A DNA stretch of 64,000 nt from Cryphonectria parasitica EP155. Taxonomy: Eukaryota; Ascomycota; Sordariomycetes; Diaporthales; Cryphonectriaceae. Positions 31,328 through 43,789 of the stretch are shown piece after piece (within the stretch, counting starts at the first letter, position 1; each line of letters starts with the position of its first letter). Below the pieces are notes generated by a model. The model did no database searches. It saw only the letters and a program-made list of their open reading frames with translations, and was not told where the DNA came from. A program made the translations under genes and the position numbers. Location of the stretch: contig NW_024468914.1 in the NCBI RefSeq assembly GCF_011745365.1, positions 2,006,001 through 2,070,000 of the forward strand, given 5' to 3'.

Positions 31328-33612
31328 ACCGTCACACGGGTCATTTTTCTTTGGGGGGGTTGGTAAAGTGGACGGATGCAAGGGAATATAAATGATGAGG
31401 AAGACGACTACTGGTCAATTTGGCTGGGTCAGCATGTTGGTCATGATTGTGCGGAACAACATGTGCACAATTCTCCTTTGTCAAATTTCTCTTGAGAGTT
31501 TTTACCTAAATCCAAAACGTGCAAGCCAGCCCTTCCATCTTGCCTTGAAAGTTGCAGGCGGATTTTGTCCAACTAATCGCTCCTTCCGTAAGTCACCATT
31601 GTTTCAAAAGGTGTCGTCGAGGTTTGTGCTGCACAATTGTATCGACTTTCCCCACATATTGACCACTCATGCAAGTGATTCTGCCGCAGGCTGGATCCAT
31701 GGTATGTTCAAGGAAGGAGAGGGGGATACTATGCCAAAGAGAGATGATCTCTTGCAGCATGTGTTGTCTGCCTCAACATGGAGCTAGGTCAAGAATATCT
31801 CGGGAATAGAACCCCGAGGCTCTAAAAACAAGGGAAGAGGACGATGAAGATCACAGGCTGCTGTTGGCGCTGTTGGGGGGGGCACTGGCTCACCTTAGGG
31901 TGGGCAGGAGGACATGGGGGTTTTGGTCCTGCCGGTAGGGATAGCATGAAGCTTGGGATCGGTACAACTGGATCTTGTTTCATCTTGGGGATTTCTTTTT
32001 TTCTCGAGTCCCGTTCTCTGAGCGCTTACACAGACTGACTGTATGGTGAGTTCACGCAGCCACTACCTGGATACAGACGCACCCGTCCAAATAACACCAC
32101 ACACAATCTTCGCACAACCCATCACATATAACGACTCACATATGTAAGTTACAAACGGAAACTTTTGCAGAGCACAGAACAATTTGGATAGATGTGATGC
32201 ATCTATGTCATTTCGATTCTCTCCAGAGAGACATTGCCGGTTCTGCAATGTTGTGCCACGCTTTTGTATGGCATGTAATGCGTGTCGGCGAGAGACGGGT
32301 AGACTTGATGTGGACGTGCAGGACGGCCCAGACCAACCTACATGCCTACTAAGTACCTCGCTTGGCCCCCCTTCCCCCTTTCCCAGCCCATTAGATTAAA
32401 TTCAAAACCAGATAACACTGGGTACACCGGTATGCAGAAGTACATGGTGGATGGAAAGAAACGAGACATTCACGGCACGGAATCGGTATGTCTTTGTATT
32501 GGAAGGGAGGGGGGCAACAGGAAATGTTACCATGTATGACCGAATTTCCCGATCAGAAACCGTGTGTGCAGGATCAAGACCTGTTGTCCGGCACGAATCA
32601 CCCCATGAGATGGCTCGCGATGAGACAATAAGGGATGTAGTAACCGCCCAACCTGTGAGCATGTGATATGATCCCTGACAGCAGGAGACGCGGGATAAAG
32701 GACGGTATAACAAGAACTAAGGAAGTATAACGTGCCGTGTAACGAGGTTTATCGCTTGGTACAGGCGGTGAAGGATACTTTCACCCGCCTTCTGTTGCTT
32801 TTGGTTGATCGCAGGGAATGGCCAAAACAGAAAAAGAGCCAAGTCGTTTTGTGTGAGTTGGCATGCCATGTGACGTCTTTACTACGAAGCAACTACGGTT
32901 CTGGCTGGACGCATGGCTGCTTACAGCCAACCCTTTTTCCCCCTCCCAGCCTCTCACCATCCTCCTCTCCCGCTGTCGAGTCACATCACATAAGTACCAT
33001 TGCAGCTGGATTTATCGTTTCGAGGCTTTTCCGTCCAGAGCTATACTGCTTTGGTCACATTCTAGCAGTGAGACATGACTTGTGCGAGAAGCGGGAGAGC
33101 GAGTATGAGAAGAGCGGTGTTGGTTGCAGGCAGGAATAGGCATTTCCGAAGCTCTCGCTGCTTCCAGACCAATAGTTTGGTGTCAGGGCCAGATCGTCAA
33201 GCCTAACCGACCACGACATGGACTGTCACGAGTCGCGCACGGTTTTCCAAGGTGGTCGTGGAGGAGAGGGGTCATGAGCCGTTGTGATGACCGGTGCGCG
33301 GCATGCATGCGAGAGCTTCCCATCAGGGACACAGATTTTGGAGCGGCCCTGGCCTCGCTTCCGCCATGCCTGGCCCCCTTGTTGGTCGATGGTTGTCCTG
33401 CAGAGGCTGGTGAGGTTTTGAGACGCATGATAGGAGATCAGACAAGTATCATTGGCCTCTGACGATCACATTGTACGCGGCAGAGAGAGGAGAGATGTTT
33501 GTGACGGGCTGGGGATATATTACAACTTGATGCTATCCTAGACGGGAACATCAAGTATCCCTTCCTTCTCTACATGATGCGAGACACCAAACCGTACCGG
33601 ACTAAAACTTGA
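31328..33612. other. Intergenic region
   Basis: No gene is supported over 2.3 kb. Short ORFs on both strands are of chance length and lack family resemblance. G-tracts occur at 31352-31358 and 31876-31882. Confidence 0.45.
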
Positions 33613-34053
33613 TTACTCTTGTCCCGTGTGCCTTATCATACCTCGTACCGTAGCTGGATTGGCTGTAGGTGGAAGTCGTGAATACGAGGTTGATGAACTC
33701 ACGTTGGCTTTACTGCATTGTTGTTGTGCTCCTGCATGAGAGGGACAGTGGTTAGTACATGAGATATGCATGTAGCCTAGAAGAACGAGTGCAGAAAAAA
33801 GGAGCCCCAGTGGAAGCCCAATGAAAAACCCACACAGAGTGTCGTGAACGTTGCGAATCTTCCCAGTCACAGGGCAAGGACTGTCTTTCCAAATCTCGAC
33901 AAGAACCGTGCCGCCTTGGCCAGTGTTTCCAGCCAGTTGGACGTTGTTGTTGGCGCAGCGGCCACCGTCCTTGGCAGTAGCACAAAGCTCCAGTCTGGAC
34001 TCATCGTGAGTCCGCTGCCAGCAGTCACAGCGCAACACGATGAGAGTGCACAT
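33613..34053 (-). CDS. Small Cys-rich protein with one membrane segment, 146 aa
   Basis: The N-terminus MCTLIVLRCDCWQRTHDESR is followed by ELCATAK and GRCANNN, a Cys spacing seen in small fungal MC-proteins. The middle has one strongly hydrophobic segment (LCGFFIGLPLGLLFSALVLLG), likely transmembrane, then a His/Cys/Ser/Thr-rich tail. A GTGAGT donor follows SKAN, so the true 3' end may be spliced to a downstream exon and the last 30 residues may be wrong. The function is unknown. Confidence 0.45.
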   Translation of the reverse strand: MCTLIVLRCDCWQRTHDESRLELCATAKDGGRCANNNVQLAGNTGQGGTVLVEIWKDSPCPVTGKIRNVHDTLCGFFIGLPLGLLFSALVLLGYMHISCTNHCPSHAGAQQQCSKANVSSSTSYSRLPPTANPATVRGMIRHTGQE

Positions 34054-34113
34054 GGTGGTGCTGATCTTGTGAGATGTCTTTGGTACGATTAGCTGGGATA
34101 TTGAGATCGTAAG

Positions 34114-34150
<37 letters not shown>

Positions 34151-35894
34151 CAGAGATCGGCTCACTTTTGACTTGTTCAGCTTCTGGAGCTTGATATAGA
34201 GCAAGAAACCCAAGTGGTTACTAGAGATATTACAACGCTTTTGAAGAGGAGAGGGAGGGACAAGGTAGAGAGGAGTCTAAGGGAAGACAACTGAAAGAAG
34301 GAACAGAAGAGAGGAGAAGGAAGAAGGAGATGCAAAAAGAGGGGGAAAAGGGATCTAGCCCAAGGCCATGCCAACATGCGTACGTGAATGCATAATTGCT
34401 TTTCCAACACCTCGTGTAACGGTGGTGATTGAGACAGCCCGATTCGAGCCCGAGATCTAGTGCGCCCCTCAAAGTTAGTTCATCAGGCGTCGACGCCACG
34501 TTACGTTGCTGAGTACGAGTAGCCGCCATGGTCCGGTGTGATGGGAATATGTGCCGTGCTAGGCTTCACTTATGAGAAACCCCGCGCTCGAGGAACAGCA
34601 GGTCAACCCTGTTATACATGGGATCTCCTATAACCATCCTGAGGTGGTGGCGGGGGCCGGAGGATCGAAAAAAAAAAAAAAAATTGAAAAAAAAAAAATT
34701 GGAGGAAGTAGAAGAGTGCATTGAGAAAGGAAAACGAAAAGAGTTAAGAGAAAAAGAGTAACGGGAAGTAAACCCCGCCCATTACTCACATTCATCCAAT
34801 GGACCGAGAGTGTCTGGAATGTCGGACGTTCTACTCAGGAACTAATATGTGTGCAGTTGCCGCTGCTGCTGCACGCGGCCGAATCCAGACAAAACGACCC
34901 GCAGGCTGTAAGGATTTAGGGCGTGCCGCTCACCGTTATTCCCGTGCAGTTGCAGATCCTAAGCGTCTCCCTATCATCAGTCACTTGGTGTGGGCCCTGT
35001 GCCTGTTGTTCATTCGGCCCCCCGCCCCCCTCCCCAAATGCATTCCACTGCGGACAGGGGGAATGATGGCCACCCCCTTGTATGGAGGTGCATACGTGTT
35101 GCGCGGTTAGGGCACGAAACCGAAAGGCGGACAATAAGTGGACAGTAGACAATACATGCCCTGCATGTACACAATAAGCAGAATGGTAAAATTTCCCTTC
35201 CCACCCCCTCCTGGCGCCTACGACACTCATTCACTCTCCATGCTCCCTGAATCGGTGAGGACAAACTCCTGCATTCGGTTGATTGTGGAAGCGAGCCTTC
35301 TGCGGCCGGATGATGCCAACGTATCCGTGTCCACTAGGTACGACGCGACGCAGATCAATCAATAGACCAGTCGGCATCCAGGACTATAAGTATCAGCTCC
35401 CACTCACTAGATGTCCTAGGGGAACAGAAGTTTAGCAAAGTCAAGTGGTTTCAGAGACAACCCCCCCACAATCATCTCAACCCAAAGAGGTTCGTCCCCC
35501 CCTCCCCTCCTTTGCTTCGGAGATTTTAGGTCTTTTCCAACTCGCAACCTCTCTTGCACACCTAGTCAGAGGCTCAAAAGGACCCTTGAGCGCCTGGAGC
35601 CTCTGGTACTCTATCTCTTCCATCTCTCCTGATACTTCCCAAGAACTTGTCCCTCCAAGGGTTTCCCCGCTCAGTTGCCCAAACTCTTGTCACATCACAA
35701 GAGGGATTTTGTCTCTCTTTCCGCTTCACACTGCCCATAGGCGTCCCTTCTCAGAATGGGCCTTGCCTATACACGATCGCTGACCACGACTTGTCTCCTG
35801 ACAGAGCCCCCCCCCCCGAGAGAGAACACGGCGCTGTTCTCCTGATTAGAGTTTTGACGGTCCCGGGCGGGTCAAGACAACACACGGCTTCAAG
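34054..35894. other. Intergenic region with simple repeats
   Basis: It contains (GA)n at 34121-34147 and two A-runs (34670-34700). No gene is supported. The final 100 bases are a C-rich leader of the next gene. Confidence 0.45.
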
Positions 35895-36597
35895 ATGACG
35901 TCTGTCCTCATTCAGGAGCCCTCCTCGGTCGCGTCCGCATCAGCACAGGTGACGCCTTCAACCCAGAGGGGTCAGCCCACCCTGCCCCCTCAATTTCCTG
36001 AAGGCAAATCGAACACCAAGGACAAAGCCACCGCCAGTAATGAAGAAACAGACTCCGAGGACTCCGAGGACTTCGAGGACTCCGAGGACGAATGGGAAGG
36101 TTTGGTAACCGACTGTTGTGGAAGAGCATGGCCCGCCGCCATATTCAAAAAGCAGGATCCGCCACCTGTTCCTAGGCCTGGAGATGAGAAATGGGTTGTT
36201 TTCATCATCAATTATCCAAGACAGCGGGTTCTCAACACCAAGGAGTTCGCCGATATGGTGAACCAGATGGAATGTGAGCTGAAGATCATCGAGGAAGACG
36301 TTCCCAAATGGCACCCGCAGCTCCGGGGCAAGTGGACCATCGCGGCCATTCCCCACCACATCTTCTGTCCTCCCTACACAAATGGTATGTAGAGACACAC
36401 TTCTCATCAGCGCCGCGTTCTTTCACGAGACTGGCTGACAAAGAGACTTTTTCTGCCCTTCAGAGTGCTCCAAGCATCTTTGGGATTATGCGGTCAAGCG
36501 ACTGAAGCTGAAAGAAGCTGAGGGTGTCATGTACTACACGCAACGCGAGTGGAATGGCTTCGTTGGAGGCAACGTTGACTGGCCCTGGGACATGTAA
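35895..36597 (+). CDS. Hypothetical acidic-linker protein, 207 aa
   Basis: Join 35895..36384 and 36464..36597; the 79-nt intron is GTATGT..TCAG and its phases agree. Residues 1-50 are Ser/Thr/Pro-rich, then an acidic repeat (DSEDSEDFEDSEDEWEG) made of GACTCCGAG units. The remainder is a folded-looking domain with KWVVFIINYPRQRVLNTKEF, MVNQMECELKIIEEDVPKWH and the C-terminal REWNGFVGGNVDWPWDM. No family is recognised. It has no membrane segment; it is probably intracellular. Confidence 0.65.
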
Positions 36598-39500
36598 ACC
36601 CCATCGCCCGAGCTGTTAGCTTCTCTGTGTGTAGCCTCTTGTGAGTCGCGGTTGCTAGACAATTGATACATATCGCGGGAGACTTTTTCTGATGTGTACC
36701 CCCAGGATCATGAGTTTTTTTCTGTGAAGGATCATCCCCTTACTAAGAAAGAGAAGAGTTTTACATCAATAGGGCAGTTTGTTAAGCATCCAAATTGATA
36801 TTCTGATTTTGATTTTTCATGTTTTTGTGCTTTATGAGACAGTGGACTACATGGTGGGAAGCAGAGCAGATCCAATAAGTCAGGTCAGGTAAAGAATTGT
36901 TACTGCACTGCTTGGATGACGTTGTTATGGAGGCCAGAGATCATGCGATGTCACTTCTCTGTTGAGGATATCCACGACAGTGCGGTACGCACCCATGTAT
37001 CTCTCTCTACGTGAGCCAATCCCCACAGCATCCCATCCGGCTGGACCTTGGCGAGGCTGCAGAACATCACAATATTGTGCGTCTGATTCGTGACCATACT
37101 CATCTCTCCGTACTTTAAATCATGTACTTACACATCATGGATCGCCACAAGATATTCTTCATTATCTACACAGCCTACATTCGCATTGATGAGCGAGATC
37201 GGCGTTACGATCGTATTGTAGCATAAGAGGGAGAAATTTGTATGTGCGGAGGATCCTTTCCTGGCGGATCTGAGCCAGCGGGTGGCAATGGATAGCACAT
37301 CGTCCGTCTCTGCGTGGTTCTCCAACATTGGATGAATTCGCCGCGTGCATCCCTACCTTTCATTAGTATGTGACCTCTGGCTTCACCCGTCAGCGTGGTC
37401 TTGAGATTCGCGGACACGAATGTAGAAAGTAAGCCGATGCACGCACGCACATAGATGTCACACAGGCAGCCCTACTCAGGGAAACTAGGCAGACGCCTGA
37501 TTCAACTGTGGCGGAGTCATCAGCTGGGTATATCAGATCTCATTCGAATCATATTGACCTGAGGCTGTGATCGGCGCAGATCGATGATGTAGAGGATCCT
37601 GACGCATTGCCTTATGAATCCAATACGGACGCCAATACAGTCGAGACTGGACCAAAGTCTGATGTACTTTGTCATTTCTCAACAATGCCTTCTCCCCAGT
37701 ACCATGCATGCAAGCCCAGAACGGCACAGGATGTTCACAATTTGAGCCGTAGGGAACGAGCAGATATCAAGGCCCATATCCGTGCCCGAGTGCGCGGGCA
37801 GAGCCTCTTCTCCAGCAACTTCCAGGCTTCCTTGGCTCCAGCCCCATTACGAGAAACCGGTCTGTCTTCATGATTTATTGGAACGGAGACGACTACCGCC
37901 AAAATAAGATCCATAGTCTGGTGAAGTCCGGGCCGTCGTCTTCCTTCATCATCGTCTTCTTCTTGCTCTTTCGCCTTGCGGCTCAAGCTAGTAGCAGCTT
38001 AATTTTGAATCTTGTGAGAGCAAGTAGCACCCCGGCACAGAACGTTCTTACTAGTCAAGACAAGACTCGAGAAAACAGACGAGATGGGGGCCAACAGCTC
38101 TGCTGGTCAGAACTTTGATTTAACCATTCCAGCTTCTCATAACATCATCGAGTTTCTCCACCTTGGACCATACACTTCAGCCCTCTGAAACCTGCACCGT
38201 CAGAATCGGAGATGATGTATGGCCCACACAAGCTAGGACGCCTGGAGAGAGGACAAGAGGCGGGGCTGAACGGACGCCAGGGAAGCTGGGGACTGAGCGG
38301 AAGGCTAGTTGAGGAGGTGAGAGAGCAGGGGAGGAATTGAGGGAAGAGTGGCTCGATGCAGAGGTTGGGGGATGGCCTAGACACCCACAAGACCATACTA
38401 GAGCAAGAGATTTGCTACTCTTCAGGCCCCCTCCCACACTGAACTTTGAACAGACTGCCCATCCCATCCACTCATCGAGTCCGGCTTCCGTCCCAGCAGC
38501 CCTCGCTACTGCATGGAAGACTGGCCCGCAAAAGGAGAAGCCCTGTTGAGTTAGTCAGTTACCAGTATGGGTTAGGAAAAGAGTGTGCAAATATGATTAT
38601 TGGGAAAAGAGAGGGGTCACATCCGGGGGTGGGTGCTTACTGAAAGACCCTCGAGAGTGGCTTGACACGTCTTGTATTTCCATGCCCTCTTTTTTGCAAC
38701 ATGCATATGATACCTGGCGTGCACGTACTATGTAGGGAGAAGTTTTGGCATGGGCGGAGTTTCCGGGCATACAGCTATTGCTTTCCCGGTTCCATTCTTC
38801 ATATCCAGCCGCGCGTAGCATGTCTTGTCGGATTATGAAGTGCGACATGCTTTTTCTGGATCGATCGGCAGTGATTTTGAATGGTACTTGCTGCTTCTGA
38901 GCCAGTAGATTGTGGGCGGGACAGCTCATCTCGATCCGTGCATGAGGAAAAAGGAGAGGGGAAAAGGGGGACGTAGCCCGTTTTGGAAGTCGCTGCAAAG
39001 GAAAACTAAGTTGCATAACCGCGAAAGAGCGAGAGCGCACACAACCAGACTTAGTCCGTCTGGAATATACTATGTACAACAGCGCCGCCCGCTTCAAGGT
39101 TTGTTTTGATGATGTGTCGCCCGGAGGTTTCATCAGAGCTGACGTCCAGAGAGGGGCTGATCGTGGGCCACGGGAGGACCCTCCTTTTCTTCCTCCAATA
39201 CTCTATTCCTGCTCCTCCATCTCCCCCCCCCCCCTCTCTCGCCAACGCCCTTCTTTTTCTCCTTCTTCTTCCTTTCCTTTCTTTTCTTTTCCAGTACCTG
39301 TTGTAAGGCTCTACTAGTGTCAGTTGTGGGTGTGGGTGTGTGTGTGGGTGTGGGTATGGGTGTGGGTATGGGTGTGGGCGTGGGTGTTGGGTGTGGGCAT
39401 GGGTGTGGGTGCGTGAGAATTATCATGATGTCGCAGCAGCGGGAGGGGGGGGGCGGGTCTGATGTGGTATTCCCGACCCTAGATTCACCCGCTTATACCC

Positions 39501-40313
39501 CACTAGCTGGCTTTGCGCCGCGGAAAGAGGGAAGCAGGGGTCCTAAAGGATGGTACGGGAAGTTCCAGGTAGAGGTACATGGTCAGGTAGCTCCATGTAC
39601 ATATACATACCCATGTTTAAACAAGTAAACTAAGGTAGGCTAATAAACTGGCAGCACTATGCAGGGCGGTCAAAATGCCGTAACTTACTATGACCGAACA
39701 GGTGAGCCCTTCCAATAGGTGAGAGCCTAAAGTCCGTGTTTCCAGCTTACCAAAAGGGAAATCGCCCTCTCTCTCCCCTGCAGGATATACAAGGCAACAT
39801 TCACAGTGCTCTACAATTACGTCTTACCAACCTGGCTCCTCCAAGTAGGCCACCTACTGGGACCTACCCATTCTCCTTCCAGAAGGCTTGGGATGATCAG
39901 GCCAACGCTGTGAGCGCGGTCGTGGTCTGGAGCGGAGGCCCAAAAAGCAGTAGCTGCCTATAAGCGGTCTCTGAAACCCATTGCTCATATTTTACGTGGC
40001 ATCATTTTCTCGCCCCATGACAGAAGACGAAGTCACCACTTCAAACCAGCCAAAATCTGTTTTCGGGCAACCTAGGCTACCTACTTAGGCTGGGGTGACT
40101 GACATGGGCCCGGCCAAAAAGATCCAGCAACATCTAGACTTATCATGAACTTCTTGAACGAGAGTCAAACGCAGATAACGTATCTAGTGTAGAGCTAGAG
40201 AGCACCGGAGGAAAACTTGTCCATCTTACCCCGCCCCCGTCCAGCAGAGATTCGAGTTGCTTCACGACCCGCCTCCGCTCCCCATTTATATAACCGTATA
40301 AGCTTAACAGGTA
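36598..40313. other. Long intergenic region
   Basis: 3.7 kb without a supported gene. ORFs of 80-180 codons occur on both strands, but none shows a family signature or splice partner. A G-rich minisatellite lies at 39320-39415. The region is of mixed composition, with no strong sign of transposons. Confidence 0.45.
39320..39415 (+). repeat. GTGGGT/ATGGGT G-rich minisatellite
   Basis: Imperfect repeats of GTGGGT with TATGGG and CATGGG variants over about 95 bases. The regular G-triplets would allow G-quadruplex formation, and the unit resembles irregular telomere-like repeats, though no TTAGGG is present. Confidence 0.8.
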
Positions 40314-40920
40314 ATGCTACGGCTGAATATGGACGCGATAGTTTGGGTAGCAGCGTCAAGTGCCCCCTTAACGTTTGCTGTAGCTATTATAGCTATTGTA
40401 AAGTATATTGCATTCCCTGTCCTCATTAAAATAATCGCTCGGGCGATACGCCAGACGGAACCCCGTGGCGTGCAGCTCAGACCCAGGAGGCACGAGCGGG
40501 CAAAGTGGTTCCTCTTCAGGAGGCTGTGGTTGGTCTTGTTTACATCGACCCGTCGATCTGGTCCGAGACCAATCCAGAAATCAGCTGTGAGCCGCCCTTA
40601 TACCTTTGTCCTCCCGCCGCTCCAGCTGTCCACTACGACAACCATCACCTTCCCACCGTATGTGACGTCGCTGGACGTGGCCTGGTCAAACATCCACTGG
40701 GATGGACACACGTAATCCAGATGACGACGCTGACGATACCACCACTGACAACGACCCCTCATTCCATTTTGGGAAAATATACCTTGTTAGGATCCGACAC
40801 GGCAACACAGCATACGACAACCTTTTATCCAACCAGGAGCATTTTGCCGCCGCCTTTCACCATCACCGACGACCCTAATCCTCTGACAGAGCCAACCGTG
40901 GACCTATCCGCCCGCCACTA
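40314..40920 (+). pseudogene. Frameshifted relic of a secreted or cell-wall Thr/Pro-rich protein
   Basis: In one frame the sequence reads VVGLVYIDPSIWSETNPEIS followed by CEPP. It then continues in the next frame as YTFVLPPLQLSTTTTITFPP and YVTSLDVAW, and returns to the first frame for VIQMTTLTIPPLTTT and LLGSDTATQHTTTFYP. The three parts join to the layout (YVDPSIW..P.P..C.PPC..VLPP...TTTI.FPP) that I recall from large fungal secreted Thr/Pro-rich proteins. At least two frameshifts prevent expression. No signal peptide or gene start is preserved; the fragment begins mid-protein. Confidence 0.5.
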
Positions 40921-41271
40921 GAACGATCACTCCGCCTCCCAACACATACTCGTTTACCAGGGGCTTAAAATGACCCAGAAAGTGACCCATAAGTCGATTC
41001 ACATGATAAAATGGGCAATCATGACCAAGAATTATCTCAATTACACTTTTACGAGCGAAATGTGTTAGAGTGCCTAACAGTGTGTATCTGCGAGACATGT
41101 CGGAGCGCGGAGACCGATCAAGCCTTCCCATGTCATTATCGTTCCTTCGCAATCCCTAATAGTCAGTGAAGTCCAGAATCATTGTTCCGTTGGCTCCTGA
41201 TCAACGCATTCTGTATCGCCATTCCTGTCACGTGACACTACGCTCCACAGCGCTAGGATGGATGAGCAAAT
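40921..41271. other. Intergenic region
   Basis: No gene is seen. It is the 3' flank of the DUF7924-type gene. Confidence 0.4.
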
Positions 41272-43004
41272 CTACGCTTTCTTCCTTGGTCGTTTTGCCG
41301 CAGCCCCTCCTTGCAGCGAGCTCTGTGGGGTGGCAAGATGTGGCGCCGCTGGGGCTACCGAACTCTGGCTGGACGTTGCTGCGGACAGGCTTTCCATGCC
41401 CTGGGACAGACCGGTCTCAGGCAGCGGGTCGACGGTAAAGTCGATGTCGGGCGGGATCTGGTCGATCGCAGCGCGAATTCTCGCAAAGTGCGATGGCATC
41501 CAGAGATCGTAGACATTCTTGGTAAAGCGGTAGGCAGTCCACTTCTCCCTGCCATCCAGCTCTACGAAGCTGAACTGGCGGATCGGATGGCGGTAGTACT
41601 TGATCTCCTTCCCTTCTATGACAGGATAGTAGCTGTAGATCCGCACAGCCTGATGGTCGTGCGAGACAGAGAAGCTGAGGATCTGCCGGTCGACCTCGGC
41701 CTCTCGCCCCACAAGTCGGAAGAGCTCAAAGACCGCCCGTGCCGCCATCGCCATGCTGTGGGCGTTCTGCCGGTCGGCCACGTCGAGCGCAGCCGCGCCG
41801 CACTTCGTCTCACCCGCCAGGAACGGGAAGAACATGTGGTATGTGGCCATGAAGAACGACTGGTCGCCGCCGAGCCAGTTGCCGATGAATGGCGCGAGTT
41901 TGGCCAACTGGCCATCCGAGAAGGCTTCGCTCCGGAAGCCAACAGAGTAGTCGGGCTGCGGGCGGATCCCGGTGAGGGGAACCGAATTGTTCCAACCTTC
42001 ATTGACGCTCTCGATGATATTTTTCAGGTGGTTCGCGCCGCGGATCGAAAGTGATTGGGCTGAGGGAATGATGAGCCGAGCGATGTCCTGAATTATCTTG
42101 GCCTCATTTCTGCCTTGTAGCATATCGCAAGTTGCGTCAAACAAGTCGTCGCAAAACAGTGTATCGTGAGGGGTTGGCTGGATATCCTCCAGTAAGTGGA
42201 CACATAACTCCTTGCTCTGCGGCGTAATCCCCCGCTCAGCCTTACCCATCACAACACCCTTTGTTTTGAGTAGAAGCTCATATCGCGGGTCTCTGTATGG
42301 AGCGCTCTTCTCTTCTCGCGGCCTCTGGTCACTGGGAGTTACAGACGAAGCTGAGCTGGACCGCCTCCGGCCCAGCGAGGGACTCGATCTCTTTCTTGCA
42401 AGTAAATGATCCATGTTAAAGCATGCATCGAAGTATTTCCGCGGCCAGCGTCCTTCTCGTATCCAGAAGTCAAGGATTGCACGCCAGTCGTCCTCGGTGT
42501 CGTCCGTTGCCTTTTCGCTGAGAGCCTCTTGAGGAATAAAGTCGATGGGGCCGGACCGGTGACGCTTGCGTATGGTTTCGTCTGGATCGTGCTCGGGCAG
42601 AGGGACTTGACGCCAGCGCTTGTGTCCTGCACGAGGCTGTTCCTAATGAAATTAGCTGAGATCCCAGGAAGTAGTGCATATGGGACTTTGCGATATGGCA
42701 TACTGTGAATGAGTCTATTGCAGGGTCCACGGATGGTAGTATCTTGAGGGCTCGAGGTGGGCTATCCGTCGCCTGGCGTGCTCGTTTTGCGCGCTGCTCG
42801 TCTGCGTCTGCAGTGTCTGCACCAAGTTTGCGGTCGCTCTGCCGAAGACGCTCTGTATTCATTAGCTGACAATTGTAGATCGAAGCGGCGCCATACCTGC
42901 TATTAGCGGCACCACCACTGCACAGTGTTCTTACCTTGATCTGATTGCAGGCAATGTTCCTGGAGTGTCTTTAGGCTCGCGAGGTTCGCCAGCTGCGATG
43001 TCAT
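41272..43004 (-). CDS. DUF7924-type PD-(D/E)XK nuclease-like protein
   Basis: Join 43004..42935, 42852..42704 and 42642..41272 on the - strand; 529 aa, all phases agreeing. Both introns have CAGCTAAT branch points. The N-terminus is basic and coiled (LKTLQEHCLQSDQERLRQSD), then FWIREGRWPRKYFDACFNMDHLLARKRSS, a family landmark. The core contains RPQPDYSVGF, then MFFPFLAGETKCG (E-x-K of a restriction-like fold), RQNAHSMAMAARAVFELFRL and FSVSHDHQAVRIYSYYPVI. Two basic segments (RKRSS, KRPRKKA) suggest nuclear localisation. DUF7924 proteins are abundant in ascomycetes and basidiomycetes and have no established function; nuclease activity is inferred from the fold motif. A second member lies at the right edge of the window. 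Confidence 0.82.
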
Positions 43005-43789
43005 GATGGAAAGGATGGATATAGGTTAGGAGGAGGAGTACGTAGTGACGAGCGAGGTTGAGAGGGGGGCGTTTCGGGCAGGAAAGGCGTTGTTGTTGTT
43101 GCGCATAAGTGGTGGGATTCTTCCGGGGCAGGCATCTTGGGCTTGGCGGATTGGCCGAGCGCTAAATGGTTTGTTGGCTGGAGAGCGATGCTCGGCCAAA
43201 CATTGAAACGCAGACGACAGCTTCCGCGCTTCAATGCAGCAGCATTGGAAAGTGCACAACTAATATTCGCAAAGCAAGGAAAGGAGACTGCGCGGCTTTA
43301 CAAAAATTCATTCGAGCGACCCCTGTGTAAAGCTGACATTGCGGGCACAAGCGGACTGATTCCAGATTCTGCCTGCCCGTTTCCCATTGCCGATCTGCCC
43401 GAATACCCCCCCCCACCTTGGTGCAGTGCTCGTAGTGGCTCTAGGAGCGTGAGCGCCTTCCAACCGTGGTTGACAAAGCACTCCACGTCGAGGTCGGAAG
43501 CCTCATTGGCGTTCATAACAAAAGCCGGCGGTCTGTGTGAGAGAGTCGAGGTGCGCGGGATGTACAGAGAATAGGTCACCTTTGCGCCTAGGAAAGGTGC
43601 TGCAGTCGACCTTGCTCGCAGCTTCCATTCTATTGCTGTCCAGGATCACCTCCCTTCAATCCTCGATAGCCCCGATCAAATTCGGCCAGAGCGGCCACCA
43701 ATTCTGTAAACCATGTTGGAGGTGAATCGATAACACGCCCCTGATTCCAGGCCCCTTTTCAGAGAGCCCATGTTTGCCTGTGCCTCTGC
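43005..43789. other. Region between DUF7924 gene and PKS relic
   Basis: No supported gene. The DUF7924 promoter lies at its left side. Parts may be further decayed PKS sequence, but no motif was recognised. Confidence 0.4.

Noticed and set aside
32184..32399. Small ORF with a Cys-rich CRFCNVVPRFCMACNACR stretch
   Set aside because: Chance-length ORF without splice signals, upstream support or coding composition around the cysteines.
38597..39133. 178-aa - strand ORF
   Set aside because: Composition and codon pattern are not coding-like and no domain or intron partner is visible.
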